Part shown: in pieces, positions 7,970 to 16,480 of the stretch | Numbering within the stretch: position 1 is the stretch's first letter | How the letters are laid out: every line of letters starts with the position of its first letter | NCBI GenBank assembly: GCA_046349975.1 | Contig: JAXMBH010000008.1 | Span: forward strand, 172,429 to 236,428 | Direction: 5' to 3' | Source of the DNA: JABDGM01 sp046349975 | GTDB taxonomy: Bacteria; Planctomycetota; Planctomycetia; Pirellulales; Lacipirellulaceae | DNA length: 64,000 nucleotides | Program-made: the position numbers and the translations under genes | The notes under the pieces: generated by a model | What the model was told of the DNA's origin: nothing | Seen by the model: only the letters and a program-made list of their open reading frames with translations | Databases searched by the model: none

Positions 7970-9316
7970 ATGCCGACATTTCACTATCACGCGCTCAATG
8001 AAGCAGACCAGCCGGTGTCGGGCATGGTTGATGCCAGCGACGTCCAACAAGCTGCCGCCGATCTGCAATCCCGAGGCTTGCGTGTTCAGGCGGTCTCGGT
8101 CGCCGCGGCGCCGACAGCTGCAAGTTCAGCCGAGACGGCCTCCCCCGTCGTTCCGCGCCGCAATCGCCCCTCGAATGGGGCCGGCGTCGAGCAAGCCGTT
8201 CTGTACGCACACATGGCAACGATCCTTGAGCGTGGCCGCAATATTGCTCCCGCCCTTCGCGCTTACGCGGCAGAGTTGCCGCGCGGCTGGCAGCGCAAGC
8301 AGCTCACCGCCGCCTGCGATGTCCTGCAGCGCGGTGACGCCGCGGAAGCTGTGGCAACGCTTGCCGACTTGCCCGAGTTTTGGATTCCGCTCCTTGGCGC
8401 CTCGACCACATCGAATGAGCCCGGCCTCGTCCTTAGTGACTTTCTCAGTGAGTCACAGAATACAACTGACCTTCGTCAACGCTGGTGGCTCACGCTCGCC
8501 TATCCACTTATTCTCGCGTGCCTCGCGCTCACGGTTATGACGGCGCTGAGTGTTTTTATCATTCCCCAGTTCCGCGACATTTTCGCGGAGTTCGACATGT
8601 CGCTACCGCCGTTATCGATGCTTGTCCTCAACGTCGGTGCATTCCTGTCGACGTGGGGTGTGGTGCTCGTCGTGCTCTGCATCGTCATTTTGGTGCTCGT
8701 GGTGTTGAACACAAATCGTCTACTGCCGACAACGAGGTTGTGGTGGACAAACGACAAAATGGGCTGGCTTGTATTGGTTGCCGGCTCATGCGCCGTGTGG
8801 TCTTTCCTGTTCCTGTGCGTGGATTGGCACTGGTGGTGGATCGGTATTGTGCTGTGCGGTGCGCTGGCCGTGTACGTGTTGCGGTTCCCGTTCACGCGCC
8901 GCGCCACTCTGGCCCGCTTTGCCCGCTTTCTCGCCGATTTGCTCGAGGCCGGGGTCGCCACGCCGGATGCCCTGCGCATTGCCGGTTTCACCGTCGAACA
9001 GTGGCGCACGCGGCAAGCCGCCTGGCAGCTTGCAAATGATGTCGAAGCCACCGGCACGTTCGCGCCTCAAACCTACCGCGAGGCATTGAGCGCCCCCATC
9101 GTTCATGTTCTATCACCGGGCACATCCGTCTCTACGCGTCTGCGATTACTTCGCGAGATCAGCAGTTGTCATGCCGAGCGCATGCGCGTCGGACTGTCCT
9201 GGACGAGCGGCATCCTCGAACCCATCGCAATCGTGCTGGTAGGGCTCATCGTTGGGTGCACCGTTCTGGGACTGTTCTTACCACTCGTCAAACTGGTTGA
9301 AGGACTCAGCATGTAA
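7970..9316 (+). CDS. GspF/PilC-like inner-membrane protein 2
   Basis: 448 residues. The N-terminus 'PTFHYHALNEADQPVSGMVDA' followed by 'AAADLQSRGLRVQAV' is the classical GspF N-terminal domain, absent from the first and third copies. After a variable Ala/Pro linker comes the first F domain ('LYAHMATILERGRNIAPALRAYA'), then the membrane helix 'LTLAYPLILACLALTVMTALSVFIIPQF' and 'FRDIFAEFDMSLPPLS', a typical F-family segment. Extra hydrophobic stretches near residues 220-245 and 264-305 give more spans than the usual three. A second F domain ('FTRRATLARFARFLADLLEAG') and a final helix ('IAIVLVGLIVGCTVLGLFLPLVKLV') close the protein. This is the copy closest to canonical GspF. Confidence 0.85.
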   Translation: MPTFHYHALNEADQPVSGMVDASDVQQAAADLQSRGLRVQAVSVAAAPTAASSAETASPVVPRRNRPSNGAGVEQAVLYAHMATILERGRNIAPALRAYAAELPRGWQRKQLTAACDVLQRGDAAEAVATLADLPEFWIPLLGASTTSNEPGLVLSDFLSESQNTTDLRQRWWLTLAYPLILACLALTVMTALSVFIIPQFRDIFAEFDMSLPPLSMLVLNVGAFLSTWGVVLVVLCIVILVLVVLNTNRLLPTTRLWWTNDKMGWLVLVAGSCAVWSFLFLCVDWHWWWIGIVLCGALAVYVLRFPFTRRATLARFARFLADLLEAGVATPDALRIAGFTVEQWRTRQAAWQLANDVEATGTFAPQTYREALSAPIVHVLSPGTSVSTRLRLLREISSCHAERMRVGLSWTSGILEPIAIVLVGLIVGCTVLGLFLPLVKLVEGLSM

Positions 9317-9355
9317 GCCGCGCCAGCGAGCGCGACATCCAAAGATTGCTCGCCG

Positions 9356-10462
9356 ATGGACACATTCTTTCCCACATTCCGACGCTGGGGCAGCAACTTC
9401 CCTGCCGGAGCCGTTATTCGCGTCTTTCGGCGCCGCGGTCCAGTGCGCGCCCAGCAACGGTCCCTGCTGCGGCTCATACTCGCGGCCCACGAAGAGAAAT
9501 TGACATTGGGTCAATTGGGCGAACTCGTTGCCGCGTGGTCTGAGGATGAGTCCGGCCGGCAAAGCTTCCGGCTGCTTCGCCTTGCCGAGCTGCTCCAAGC
9601 CGGCACACCACTGCCCAATGCGATCGAGCAGGTCCGCGACATCCTCAGCGATGAAGATGTTCTCGCAATCCGCTTCGGATTTCAATCCGGCACCCTCTCC
9701 GCCACGATTCGCGATCAACTCGACCAGCCTGTTTCGCCGTTCGAGTACGGTTCGTTGCGTGTCCGGAATCTGTTCCCGTATCTCACGATCGTACTCATCG
9801 TGAGCTCGTTTATCGTCACGTTCTTCATGATCAAGATCGTTCCCGTACTGCGACAAATTTTCGCAGAGTTTGATATTCAGGCACCGTCTTCGCTGGCCTG
9901 GAATGCCAGTGTTTCAAGCGTCGTGGCTAACTACTGGTTTGTGTTCGCGCTCGGTTTGCTTGGCCTGTGGCTAGTTGTATTTACGCCATGGCCAGGCCGG
10001 CGGGTGCGGTTATGGTTTACGAGCAATTTCTTTCGGCCCGCTCGCGACTTGCGCTTCGCGAGCGTGCTGCAAAACCTTAGCGTTGCGGCCAAGGCAGGTC
10101 GTCCGATCTCCGGTGCGCTCTCGACGCTCGCTCGCTACCATTTCGATCCAGTACTTCGCAATCAGCTCCTATTCATTCGTAATGAACTCGATCACGGCGC
10201 AAGCGTGTGGCACAGCATGGGCGCCGTCGGTTTGTTATCCGATCCAGAAATGCGCGCCCTCGAATCGTCGGAGCGGGTTGGCGATCGGGTGTGGGTTCTT
10301 CAACAACTGGCCCAACTTAAGCGACGCCGCACTCGTTGGCGTTTTGCGCGGTGGGCTGAACTGGCCCTGCCTGTGATCGTGCTCATCCTCGGGGCCTTCG
10401 TGCTGTTGCAGGCGCTGAGCATGTTCCAAGGTCTGTTAAGCATCGTGTATTCCCTGTTGTGA
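9356..10462 (+). CDS. GspF/PilC-like inner-membrane protein 3
   Basis: 368 residues. An N-terminal F-like domain ('LLRLAELLQAGTPLPNAIEQV', 'AIRFGFQSGTLS') is followed by the helix 'LFPYLTIVLIVSSFIVTFFMIKIVPVL' and 'RQIFAEFDIQAPSS', the family signature also seen in copy 2. A second helix lies in 'YWFVFALGLLGLWLVVF', then the second F domain ('RFASVLQNLSVAAKAGRPISGAL', 'ALESSERVGDRVWVL') and a C-terminal helix 'LALPVIVLILGAFVLLQALSMFQGL'. It lacks the N-terminal beta domain of copy 2. The stop overlaps the next gene's GTG start, indicating one transcript with the pseudopilin-like genes. Confidence 0.82.
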   Translation: MDTFFPTFRRWGSNFPAGAVIRVFRRRGPVRAQQRSLLRLILAAHEEKLTLGQLGELVAAWSEDESGRQSFRLLRLAELLQAGTPLPNAIEQVRDILSDEDVLAIRFGFQSGTLSATIRDQLDQPVSPFEYGSLRVRNLFPYLTIVLIVSSFIVTFFMIKIVPVLRQIFAEFDIQAPSSLAWNASVSSVVANYWFVFALGLLGLWLVVFTPWPGRRVRLWFTSNFFRPARDLRFASVLQNLSVAAKAGRPISGALSTLARYHFDPVLRNQLLFIRNELDHGASVWHSMGAVGLLSDPEMRALESSERVGDRVWVLQQLAQLKRRRTRWRFARWAELALPVIVLILGAFVLLQALSMFQGLLSIVYSLL

Positions 10463-10932
10463 TCGCTATGATCGTTGCATGTTCAAATCCTTCGTGCGTC
10501 GCCAAATCTGGAGCTAGTCGCCGTGGCGGTACCGGCTCGCTCGATCTGCTGGTGTCGTTCACGATTCTGATGACCATGATGACAGCCGTCACGCCGCTCG
10601 TGGTTCGTTACCATCGCACCGTGAAGTCACACCGCGACTATCGCCTCGCACTCGACGAGCTCTCGAATCAAATGGAGCGGCTCATTGTCCTGCCCGCCGA
10701 AAAACTCCCCGCCGCAGTGAAGCAGCTCGCACCCTCTAAGTTCGTTCAGGAGCGCCTCGCTGAACCTCAGCTCACTGGGGAAATCCAGCCGGCAGATGGC
10801 GGAACGCGCATCACGCTGCGAATGACTTGGGCCGACACGGAACGCGACCGCGCACCGCTCACGCTTGTTGGCTGGGTATTCGCCGTGCCCCCTGCAACCG
10901 GGCCAGCCGCGGCTCAAACGGGGACGCCATGA
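10459..10932 (+). CDS. Pseudopilin-like protein with degenerate N-methylation site
   Basis: 157 residues from a GTG overlapping the previous stop (GTGA); an internal ATG at 10468 is a possible alternative. The segment 'ASRRGGTGSLDLLVSFTILMTMMTAVTPLVV' looks like a type IV prepilin start: basic leader, Gly at -1, then a hydrophobic helix. If cleavage follows RRGG, position +5 is Asp rather than Glu. The C-terminal ~100 residues form a small soluble domain of unknown detail with beta-rich 'GGTRITLRMTWAD'. Position and size suit a minor pseudopilin (GspI/GspV-like). The stop overlaps the next start (ATGA). Confidence 0.65.
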   Translation: MIAMIVACSNPSCVAKSGASRRGGTGSLDLLVSFTILMTMMTAVTPLVVRYHRTVKSHRDYRLALDELSNQMERLIVLPAEKLPAAVKQLAPSKFVQERLAEPQLTGEIQPADGGTRITLRMTWADTERDRAPLTLVGWVFAVPPATGPAAAQTGTP

Positions 10933-11504
10933 CTCGCTTTCACACGAACAACCACCGCCGCGCGATATCACTTCTCGAACTGCTGCTCGTGATGTCGGCA
11001 TCCGCGGTGGTGTTGTCGCTCTCTGGCGTGTTGCTGCACCGCGTGATGCTCGTGCAAATCGAATCGCGTTCGCGCACGAACGTCGAGCGCACGTCGTTGC
11101 GCCTGGCAGGCCAATTCCGCAGCGATGTCCATTCCGCCCGAGATGCCAAGCCCGACAACGCCCGCAACGAGTCAGGCGTATTCCTGCACCTTACAACCAT
11201 CGACGACCGCACAATCGACTACTCGCGCGATAACGACGGCCTAGTGCGAGTAGAATCGGGCGGCGACAGACCGTCGCGCCACGAAGCCTTCGAGTTTCCC
11301 CCGCAAACGCAGCTTGCAATCGAACAGGGTGACGCCGGCAGCTTGGCGTTGACCCTTCAGCTTCATGCCCGGGAGCAACCACTCGCAGCGAGTGATGTCG
11401 CCATCGATATGAATCCCACTCCTGTCAGCCTGCGCGTTGAGGCGACCATCGGCCGTGATTTGCGGCTGCAACTGCCACCTGCCGCGACGGAGGCGACCCC
11501 ATGA
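10929..11504 (+). CDS. Pseudopilin-like protein (GspJ-type)
   Basis: 191 residues from the ATG at 10929, which overlaps the upstream stop by four bases; this start gives a proper prepilin leader. 'HRRAISLLELLLVMSASAVVLSLSGVLLHRVM' has the basic leader, processing site and Glu at +5 (I-S-L-L-E), with Ala instead of Gly at -1. The soluble part begins 'RTSLRLAGQFRSDVHSARDAK', similar to GspJ-type minor pseudopilins whose first helix leads into a beta domain. Ends by overlapping the next ATG by four bases, so translation of the whole group is probably coupled. Confidence 0.75.
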   Translation: MTRFHTNNHRRAISLLELLLVMSASAVVLSLSGVLLHRVMLVQIESRSRTNVERTSLRLAGQFRSDVHSARDAKPDNARNESGVFLHLTTIDDRTIDYSRDNDGLVRVESGGDRPSRHEAFEFPPQTQLAIEQGDAGSLALTLQLHAREQPLAASDVAIDMNPTPVSLRVEATIGRDLRLQLPPAATEATP

Positions 11505-11947
11505 GCAATTCCAAGCTTCAAGGCAGACCGGTACGCCACAGCAATCGTCATCGAGCCGCAACACGCAATGGTTTGATGGTCGTTGTTACACTCGTATGTC
11601 TGCTGGTAGTCACCTCGATCGTCGGCAGCATGATTAAGAATGCCATCTTCACACGCCGCGAATTGCTTGCCGAACGCGACCTCCGCCAAACCGAATTAAT
11701 GCTTCAATCCGGCGCTAGACGGGCGGCCGCCCGGCTTGTTACGACTCCCGACTTCGCAGGCGATTCCTGGGAAATTCCCGCCGCCACCGCTGCCAACACC
11801 GGCAAGGGGCGAGTTGTCACTGAAATCACGCGCACAGCATCCGGAATGGCACTTGATATTCGCGTTGTGGCCGAGTATCCGCTCGACCGCGACTTTCCCA
11901 TCCGTCGTTCCCAAACATTCCACGTTGCCGCCTCAGAAGCGAAGTGA
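11501..11947 (+). CDS. PilX/GspK-like minor pilus protein
   Basis: 148 residues. A basic N-terminus ('RHSNRHRAATRNGLMVVVTLVCLLVVTSIVGSMIK') precedes one transmembrane helix and then 'RRELLAERDLRQTELMLQSGARRAAARL', which resembles the first helix of PilX/GspK proteins ('RQAEWLAESG...A'). There is no Glu+5 prepilin motif, as is usual in the PilX/GspK group. It overlaps the preceding gene by four bases and ends 91 bp before the DUF1559 gene. A role in starting or capping a pseudopilus is inferred from context. Confidence 0.65.
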   Translation: MSNSKLQGRPVRHSNRHRAATRNGLMVVVTLVCLLVVTSIVGSMIKNAIFTRRELLAERDLRQTELMLQSGARRAAARLVTTPDFAGDSWEIPAATAANTGKGRVVTEITRTASGMALDIRVVAEYPLDRDFPIRRSQTFHVAASEAK

Positions 11948-12025
11948 TTCTCTCGTTCGGCCGGTCACTCTGCGAGAGGGCCGCCGCGCAAGGGCATCCT
12001 TGCTCTGAGATCGCAACAAGCTTAC

Positions 12026-12030
12026 AGGAG
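12026..12030 (+). promoter_or_regulatory. Ribosome binding site of the DUF1559 gene
   Basis: AGGAG sits eight bases before the ATG at 12039 and fixes that start; the same start gives a correct type IV prepilin leader. Confidence 0.7.
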
Positions 12031-12038
12031 CAAATTCC

Positions 12039-12947
12039 ATGAATACCAACTTTAGAGCAATCACACGAGCAAATACGAACGACCTACCGCACCGCGCCTT
12101 CACGCTTGTCGAACTGTTGGTCGTCATTGCGATTATTGGCATTCTGGTCGCTCTTTTGCTTCCCGCCATTCAAGCCGCGCGCGAGGCTGCTCGCCGCACC
12201 AGCTGTGCGAACAACATCACGCAACTCGGCCTCGCCGCGCACAACTACGAATTCAATTTTGAGACGCTGCCGCCCGGCGTCACCAATCCGAAGGGCCCGA
12301 TTCGCAACGAGCCCGAAGGCCAACATGTCAGTTGGGTCGTGAAGTTGCTGCCGTATATGGAAGAACGCGTGATGTTCAACAAGTTCGATCAGCAAGCCGG
12401 CGCGTACGCCAGCGTCAACGCTCCGGTCCGATCGACACCGATCCAAGTGATGGTCTGCCCCTCGTACCCCGGCGAAGAAACCGTCAAGGAGCATACGATT
12501 GCCGTGAGCACTTACGCCGCTTGCTACCACGATGTCGAAGCCCCGATCGACGTCGACAATCATGGCCTCATGTTCCTCAACAGCCATGTTCGTTTCAACG
12601 AGATCTTCGACGGCTCGAGCCATACGCTCTTGCTCGGTGAACTCCTTTCTGCCGACAACAGCCTGGGCTGGGTTTCTGGCACCCGCTCCACGCTTCGTAA
12701 TACGGGGAAGATCGAAGTCGCCAAGCCGGAGTTCGCTGCTCCCAATCCTTCCGAAGAGGAGCAGACGGTGAATAAGAACGTCGCTGAGTCGCTACTCGTG
12801 GGCGGCTTCGGCAGTCACCACCCGGGCATCATCATGACATCGTTCGCCGACGGCTCCACGCGGGCTATTAGCGACACCGTAGATCCGGCGGTGTGGCGAC
12901 AGGCTGGCAACCGTGCTGACGGTGAGCTACCGAAGCCCATTTGGTGA
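12039..12947 (+). CDS. DUF1559 domain protein with type IV prepilin N-terminus
   Basis: 302 residues. The N-terminal 'RAFTLVELLVVIAIIGILVALLLPAIQAAREAARR' is a textbook prepilin processing site and pilin helix (Glu at +5), followed by 'NNITQLGLAAHNYE' and 'LPPGV', the start of the DUF1559 domain, which is hugely expanded in planctomycetes. Near the C-terminus 'GGFGSHHPGIIMTSFADGSTRAISDTVD' is the conserved 'H.GG.N...DGSV..I' closing motif in variant form. Probably a major pilin-like surface subunit assembled by the preceding GspF/pseudopilin machinery. The gene closes this plus-strand block and converges with the GH38 gene. Confidence 0.9.
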   Translation: MNTNFRAITRANTNDLPHRAFTLVELLVVIAIIGILVALLLPAIQAAREAARRTSCANNITQLGLAAHNYEFNFETLPPGVTNPKGPIRNEPEGQHVSWVVKLLPYMEERVMFNKFDQQAGAYASVNAPVRSTPIQVMVCPSYPGEETVKEHTIAVSTYAACYHDVEAPIDVDNHGLMFLNSHVRFNEIFDGSSHTLLLGELLSADNSLGWVSGTRSTLRNTGKIEVAKPEFAAPNPSEEEQTVNKNVAESLLVGGFGSHHPGIIMTSFADGSTRAISDTVDPAVWRQAGNRADGELPKPIW

Positions 12948-13083
12948 TCGGGCGATGGTCCTCGCGGGCGACGAGTTCGGTCAACGCACACGACCTGCCG
13001 TGCGAGACGCCTGCCCCAGCGTTTATCGCTCGCTCGCGACACAGTTCCACCACCCAATTCGCTTGCAACAGAGCTGTCAGATC

Positions 13084-16000
13084 CTATTCGGTCTCCACTC
13101 GCAGCGTTGCCAATCCCCGGGCTGGCAGCACGACCGCTCCATCAACCGGTTGGCCCGCTTCTTCAGAAGTGCCGCTGTACGTAGCCTGGCCGACTTCCCT
13201 CGACCACGCCAGCTTGGTCGGCTGTTCCTTGTCGCTCACGTTCAAAAGCCGCACGATCATCGCCTTGCCGTCGTCGCTCGGCTTCAAGCCGATCACCACC
13301 ACGGTTGCGGGCTCAACATTTAGCAGCGGCTTTGCGGAAGGCGCCTGCCCGCGGCCGGGAAACGTCGCAAGCGGCTGGCTGAACCCGGTGGCAAATCGTG
13401 TTGCCTCCGCATCGTCGTGCGAACCACGGTGTGGTCGTAGCACAAACCGGAACATCGCCGGGCCCTCTTGGAACGCCCGATAGTTCGTGCCCCAATGATT
13501 GTTCATGGCCCACGAATACAGCTTCTGGGTTGGCTCCACTTGCTTTCGCCACACATACGGGTCCGACTGCGAATTCAGAAGCGTTGCCGTGAGGCCGCCA
13601 AGTTGCACTAATGGCGCGTCGAGCGTCACCCACGTTGCCCCGTAGTCATCATTGGCCACGTCGGCCCAACGGCCAACTGTGAACCAGTTCTTACACGCGC
13701 TGGCAATTTGATCTTCCTCCGGCCGCATCACTCCCAACGGCACGTCCAATCGGATCGTTCCATTGGGTACGTTCAGTGGAAAGGCGAAGTTTAAACTCTC
13801 TTTCGCTTCGTGGTAGTTCTGTGCCTCCAGCCGGCGCTTGTCCACGGTGTTCAGCAGCTCGACATAATCACCGTCCGCCACGACCCTCACTTCGCGCTCC
13901 AAATTCCAACATCCCGGCGCTTCGGAGGTCACAAGCAGCGACGCAACCAATGGGCCTTTGTCGCGCGGCTTGATCGTAACCTGGCCATTCACCTGGGCAT
14001 CTTTCGGGTTCTCTCCGACGAAATACAAATAGTCATTGAGTGCGTTGCCGCTCTCCGTATCGGCGAAATTAGCCTTTATCCCATCTGCCTTCAGTTCTGC
14101 AATCCCGCCGTGTATGGCGTCGAGTTGCACCCGAATTCGACCGTTGTCGAGGACCGCATCCGAGACCTTGACGGCATCGCCCGCCGGCGCGGCACGTCCC
14201 GCGACGATTGCGTACCGCCGCCCTGAGAACGGCGCAAGGTCCTTAACCAGGATGGCTAGCTCATCATTGGCCAGTCGTTGCGACGGCACGGGCTCGCCAT
14301 CTTCGTCAATCACAGCATCGCCCGCGCGCGACAATTCACGCGGCACGAACGCCAGTTCGGTCCGCGGCCAAGATGTGGTGTTGTAGATGTCAACGAATTT
14401 GTCTGTATCGATCGGCTTGTCCTGCTCGCTGCTCGTGGCCGTTGGGCTCTGTGTCGCCGCGCTGAGCAACTGCCTCGACTGCAGATTCGCTGTTGTGGCA
14501 TACGACTTCTTCACATCCCATTGTTCGAGCGTAAACGGAATCGCGGGGAGCGAAATGCTGCAGTGAGCGCCCCAGGTGTGCTCCGAGTACAACAGCGTGT
14601 TCTTCCACGCTTCCTCGAACTTCTCCACCGGGTATCGATGTGGCGCCTGCATTGCCCACAAGGCCTGCGCCTGGGTAAGACGATCGGAGCTGGCCCGGTT
14701 TAGCGCGGTCTCTGCCGCAGACGACCCGGCCCCATCTTCCCAGTACGGCGTCCAGTCGCCGCGCACTTCGGGCAGCTTGTCGCCGTATTGTTCTTCAAAT
14801 GCCCGAAACGCCGTGTCGGTCGAAGAAATAATGAACCGCGGCGATACGTGCGTGGCATTCCAGTCGCGCACGAAGTCGCAGATAGTCGGATCCGGCGCCG
14901 CGTTGTCGCCGTGCCCGGCCCAGCGAAGGTACGCTATATTGAACGGGTAATCCAGTTCGCGCAGCCCCTCGCAATACTCATTAACGAATGTCTCCGATAG
15001 CTTGCCATACATCCCGGCCAGCGCGTACCCGCGGTATGGGATCCAAACCAACACGCGGCTCTTTCCATCGGGAGCAACCCACCAGAACGGTCGATTCTCC
15101 CACTTATCGAGAATATCCCCAATGCGATCGAAATAGTTAGGGCCGGCCGAGAGATAACGGATGCCAGCTTGGTTCAGTGCGGCGACTGTACCCCACGTGT
15201 ATCCGGGCACATCGCTAATCATCGCGGATTCGATCGGCACGCCCGTTTGACCAGCCAACTGGGTCGCAAACCGAAATAGTTGAATCAGTTCCTGCGGGCG
15301 GCACAGCCCGGTCAACTCGTTCAAGTACATCCCATTGAGCGCAACTTTCCCGCTCCGCACGGCTTCAAAAAATGCCGTGCGCTGCGGCTCGGGCATGCGC
15401 TGCAGAAATAAATCCGCCGCCCAAGTTACTTCCACATTCCAAACAAACCGCGCCCCCTCTGGATAATTGGCTGTGCGCTCGGCCTCGGCCATGCCGACGA
15501 GCAAGTTGTTGACCTGCTTCTCTTCGATGTCTGTTTGAATCGCCGTGTAGCCGATGTCAGTGTGGGAGTGCGGCAGGATGTACACGGTCAGCACACGCTG
15601 TGGATCAACCACCGATTCTTTCTGCACCACAACACGGCCGGCGACGCTCACCGACACAGCCAACGGCTCGCTGTTGGCAGGCGATACTTTGCGCGTCACT
15701 TCGAACGAATGTTCCCCAAACGCGAGTTGGGCCTTGCGTGGCTTCTCATCGCCAATCTTCACGTCTGCCGAAATCTCCTCGGCATACGGCGAGTCGATCG
15801 TGACGTGCACCGGAACCTCGACCTCCCCCTCGCCCCGCTTCACGATGGGATTCTGCCGCATGTCGAGCTGGAGCTTCGTCGGCCGCTCGTCGGCGCCGCC
15901 AGCGGCCTGCAAAAACTGGAGAAACTGACCGCCCGTGTTCTTCGATCGCTCGGGCAACACTTTCGCAACTTGCCAGCGAACAAACCGGGCCTTCACCTCG

Positions 16001-16425
16001 GGAAAGCTCGCAAACGTGACAGCCGCCGGCTTATCAACATGCTCCACCCGCACGCGCTGGATCTCGCTCGCGAAGTCACGCTGATCGCTGAAGATGAGAT
16101 CGGACTCGGCAATCGTATCCGACGTATCGCGCTGAATGAATTGAAATGCTTGAACCGAGGTCGGCTGTCCAAAGTCGAAGTCGATGAACGTCTTTTCCCC
16201 CTGGCCGCGCGTCGCGTACTCTGCCCGCTTGCCTCGCGGCGACCAGGGGCGAAGGATGTTCTCCGCGCGGAAGCCGCCGCCTGGCCAAGACTCCGTCGCT
16301 GCAATCACCTTCGGCACGACGGGCGCGAGCTTTGTGTAATGGGAACGGCCAGCGCCGATAGCCGCCGACTCGGAGAACGACGTCAGCAGCGCAAGAATGA
16401 CCAGCGAATATCGAGTACGTAACAT
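13084..16425 (-). CDS. Exported GH38-family alpha-mannosidase-like glycoside hydrolase
   Basis: 1113 residues from the ATG at 16425; GGAGGT lies five bases before it on the minus strand, although the frame is open to 16563. A signal peptide ('YSLVILALLTSFSESAAIGAG') is followed by a discoidin-like module (residues ~40-150: 'ENILRPWSPRG', 'TFIDFDFGQPTSVQAFQFIQ', 'ARFVRWQV'), possibly carbohydrate binding. The catalytic GH38 part begins near residue 283 with 'LPHSHTDIGYT' (zinc-binding His/Asp) and has 'ISDVPGYTWG' near 405, where the Asp is the likely nucleophile, and 'SEHTWGAHCS'. The C-terminal half is beta-rich like the family. GH38 enzymes remove alpha-mannose residues. It runs together with the sugar porter gene upstream, opposite a ROK kinase and mannose-6-phosphate isomerase, which supports mannoside degradation. 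Confidence 0.85.
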   Translation of the reverse strand: MLRTRYSLVILALLTSFSESAAIGAGRSHYTKLAPVVPKVIAATESWPGGGFRAENILRPWSPRGKRAEYATRGQGEKTFIDFDFGQPTSVQAFQFIQRDTSDTIAESDLIFSDQRDFASEIQRVRVEHVDKPAAVTFASFPEVKARFVRWQVAKVLPERSKNTGGQFLQFLQAAGGADERPTKLQLDMRQNPIVKRGEGEVEVPVHVTIDSPYAEEISADVKIGDEKPRKAQLAFGEHSFEVTRKVSPANSEPLAVSVSVAGRVVVQKESVVDPQRVLTVYILPHSHTDIGYTAIQTDIEEKQVNNLLVGMAEAERTANYPEGARFVWNVEVTWAADLFLQRMPEPQRTAFFEAVRSGKVALNGMYLNELTGLCRPQELIQLFRFATQLAGQTGVPIESAMISDVPGYTWGTVAALNQAGIRYLSAGPNYFDRIGDILDKWENRPFWWVAPDGKSRVLVWIPYRGYALAGMYGKLSETFVNEYCEGLRELDYPFNIAYLRWAGHGDNAAPDPTICDFVRDWNATHVSPRFIISSTDTAFRAFEEQYGDKLPEVRGDWTPYWEDGAGSSAAETALNRASSDRLTQAQALWAMQAPHRYPVEKFEEAWKNTLLYSEHTWGAHCSISLPAIPFTLEQWDVKKSYATTANLQSRQLLSAATQSPTATSSEQDKPIDTDKFVDIYNTTSWPRTELAFVPRELSRAGDAVIDEDGEPVPSQRLANDELAILVKDLAPFSGRRYAIVAGRAAPAGDAVKVSDAVLDNGRIRVQLDAIHGGIAELKADGIKANFADTESGNALNDYLYFVGENPKDAQVNGQVTIKPRDKGPLVASLLVTSEAPGCWNLEREVRVVADGDYVELLNTVDKRRLEAQNYHEAKESLNFAFPLNVPNGTIRLDVPLGVMRPEEDQIASACKNWFTVGRWADVANDDYGATWVTLDAPLVQLGGLTATLLNSQSDPYVWRKQVEPTQKLYSWAMNNHWGTNYRAFQEGPAMFRFVLRPHRGSHDDAEATRFATGFSQPLATFPGRGQAPSAKPLLNVEPATVVVIGLKPSDDGKAMIVRLLNVSDKEQPTKLAWSREVGQATYSGTSEEAGQPVDGAVVLPARGLATLRVETE

Positions 16426-16430
16426 GTGAG

Positions 16431-16436
16431 ACCTCC
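16431..16436 (-). promoter_or_regulatory. Ribosome binding site of the GH38 gene
   Basis: GGAGGT on the minus strand, five bases before the ATG at 16425. It decides the start against the longer open frame. Confidence 0.75.
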
Positions 16437-16480
16437 AATTGAATGAGTCACTTATGTTGCGCCGGTCGCGCCGTGGGCGT

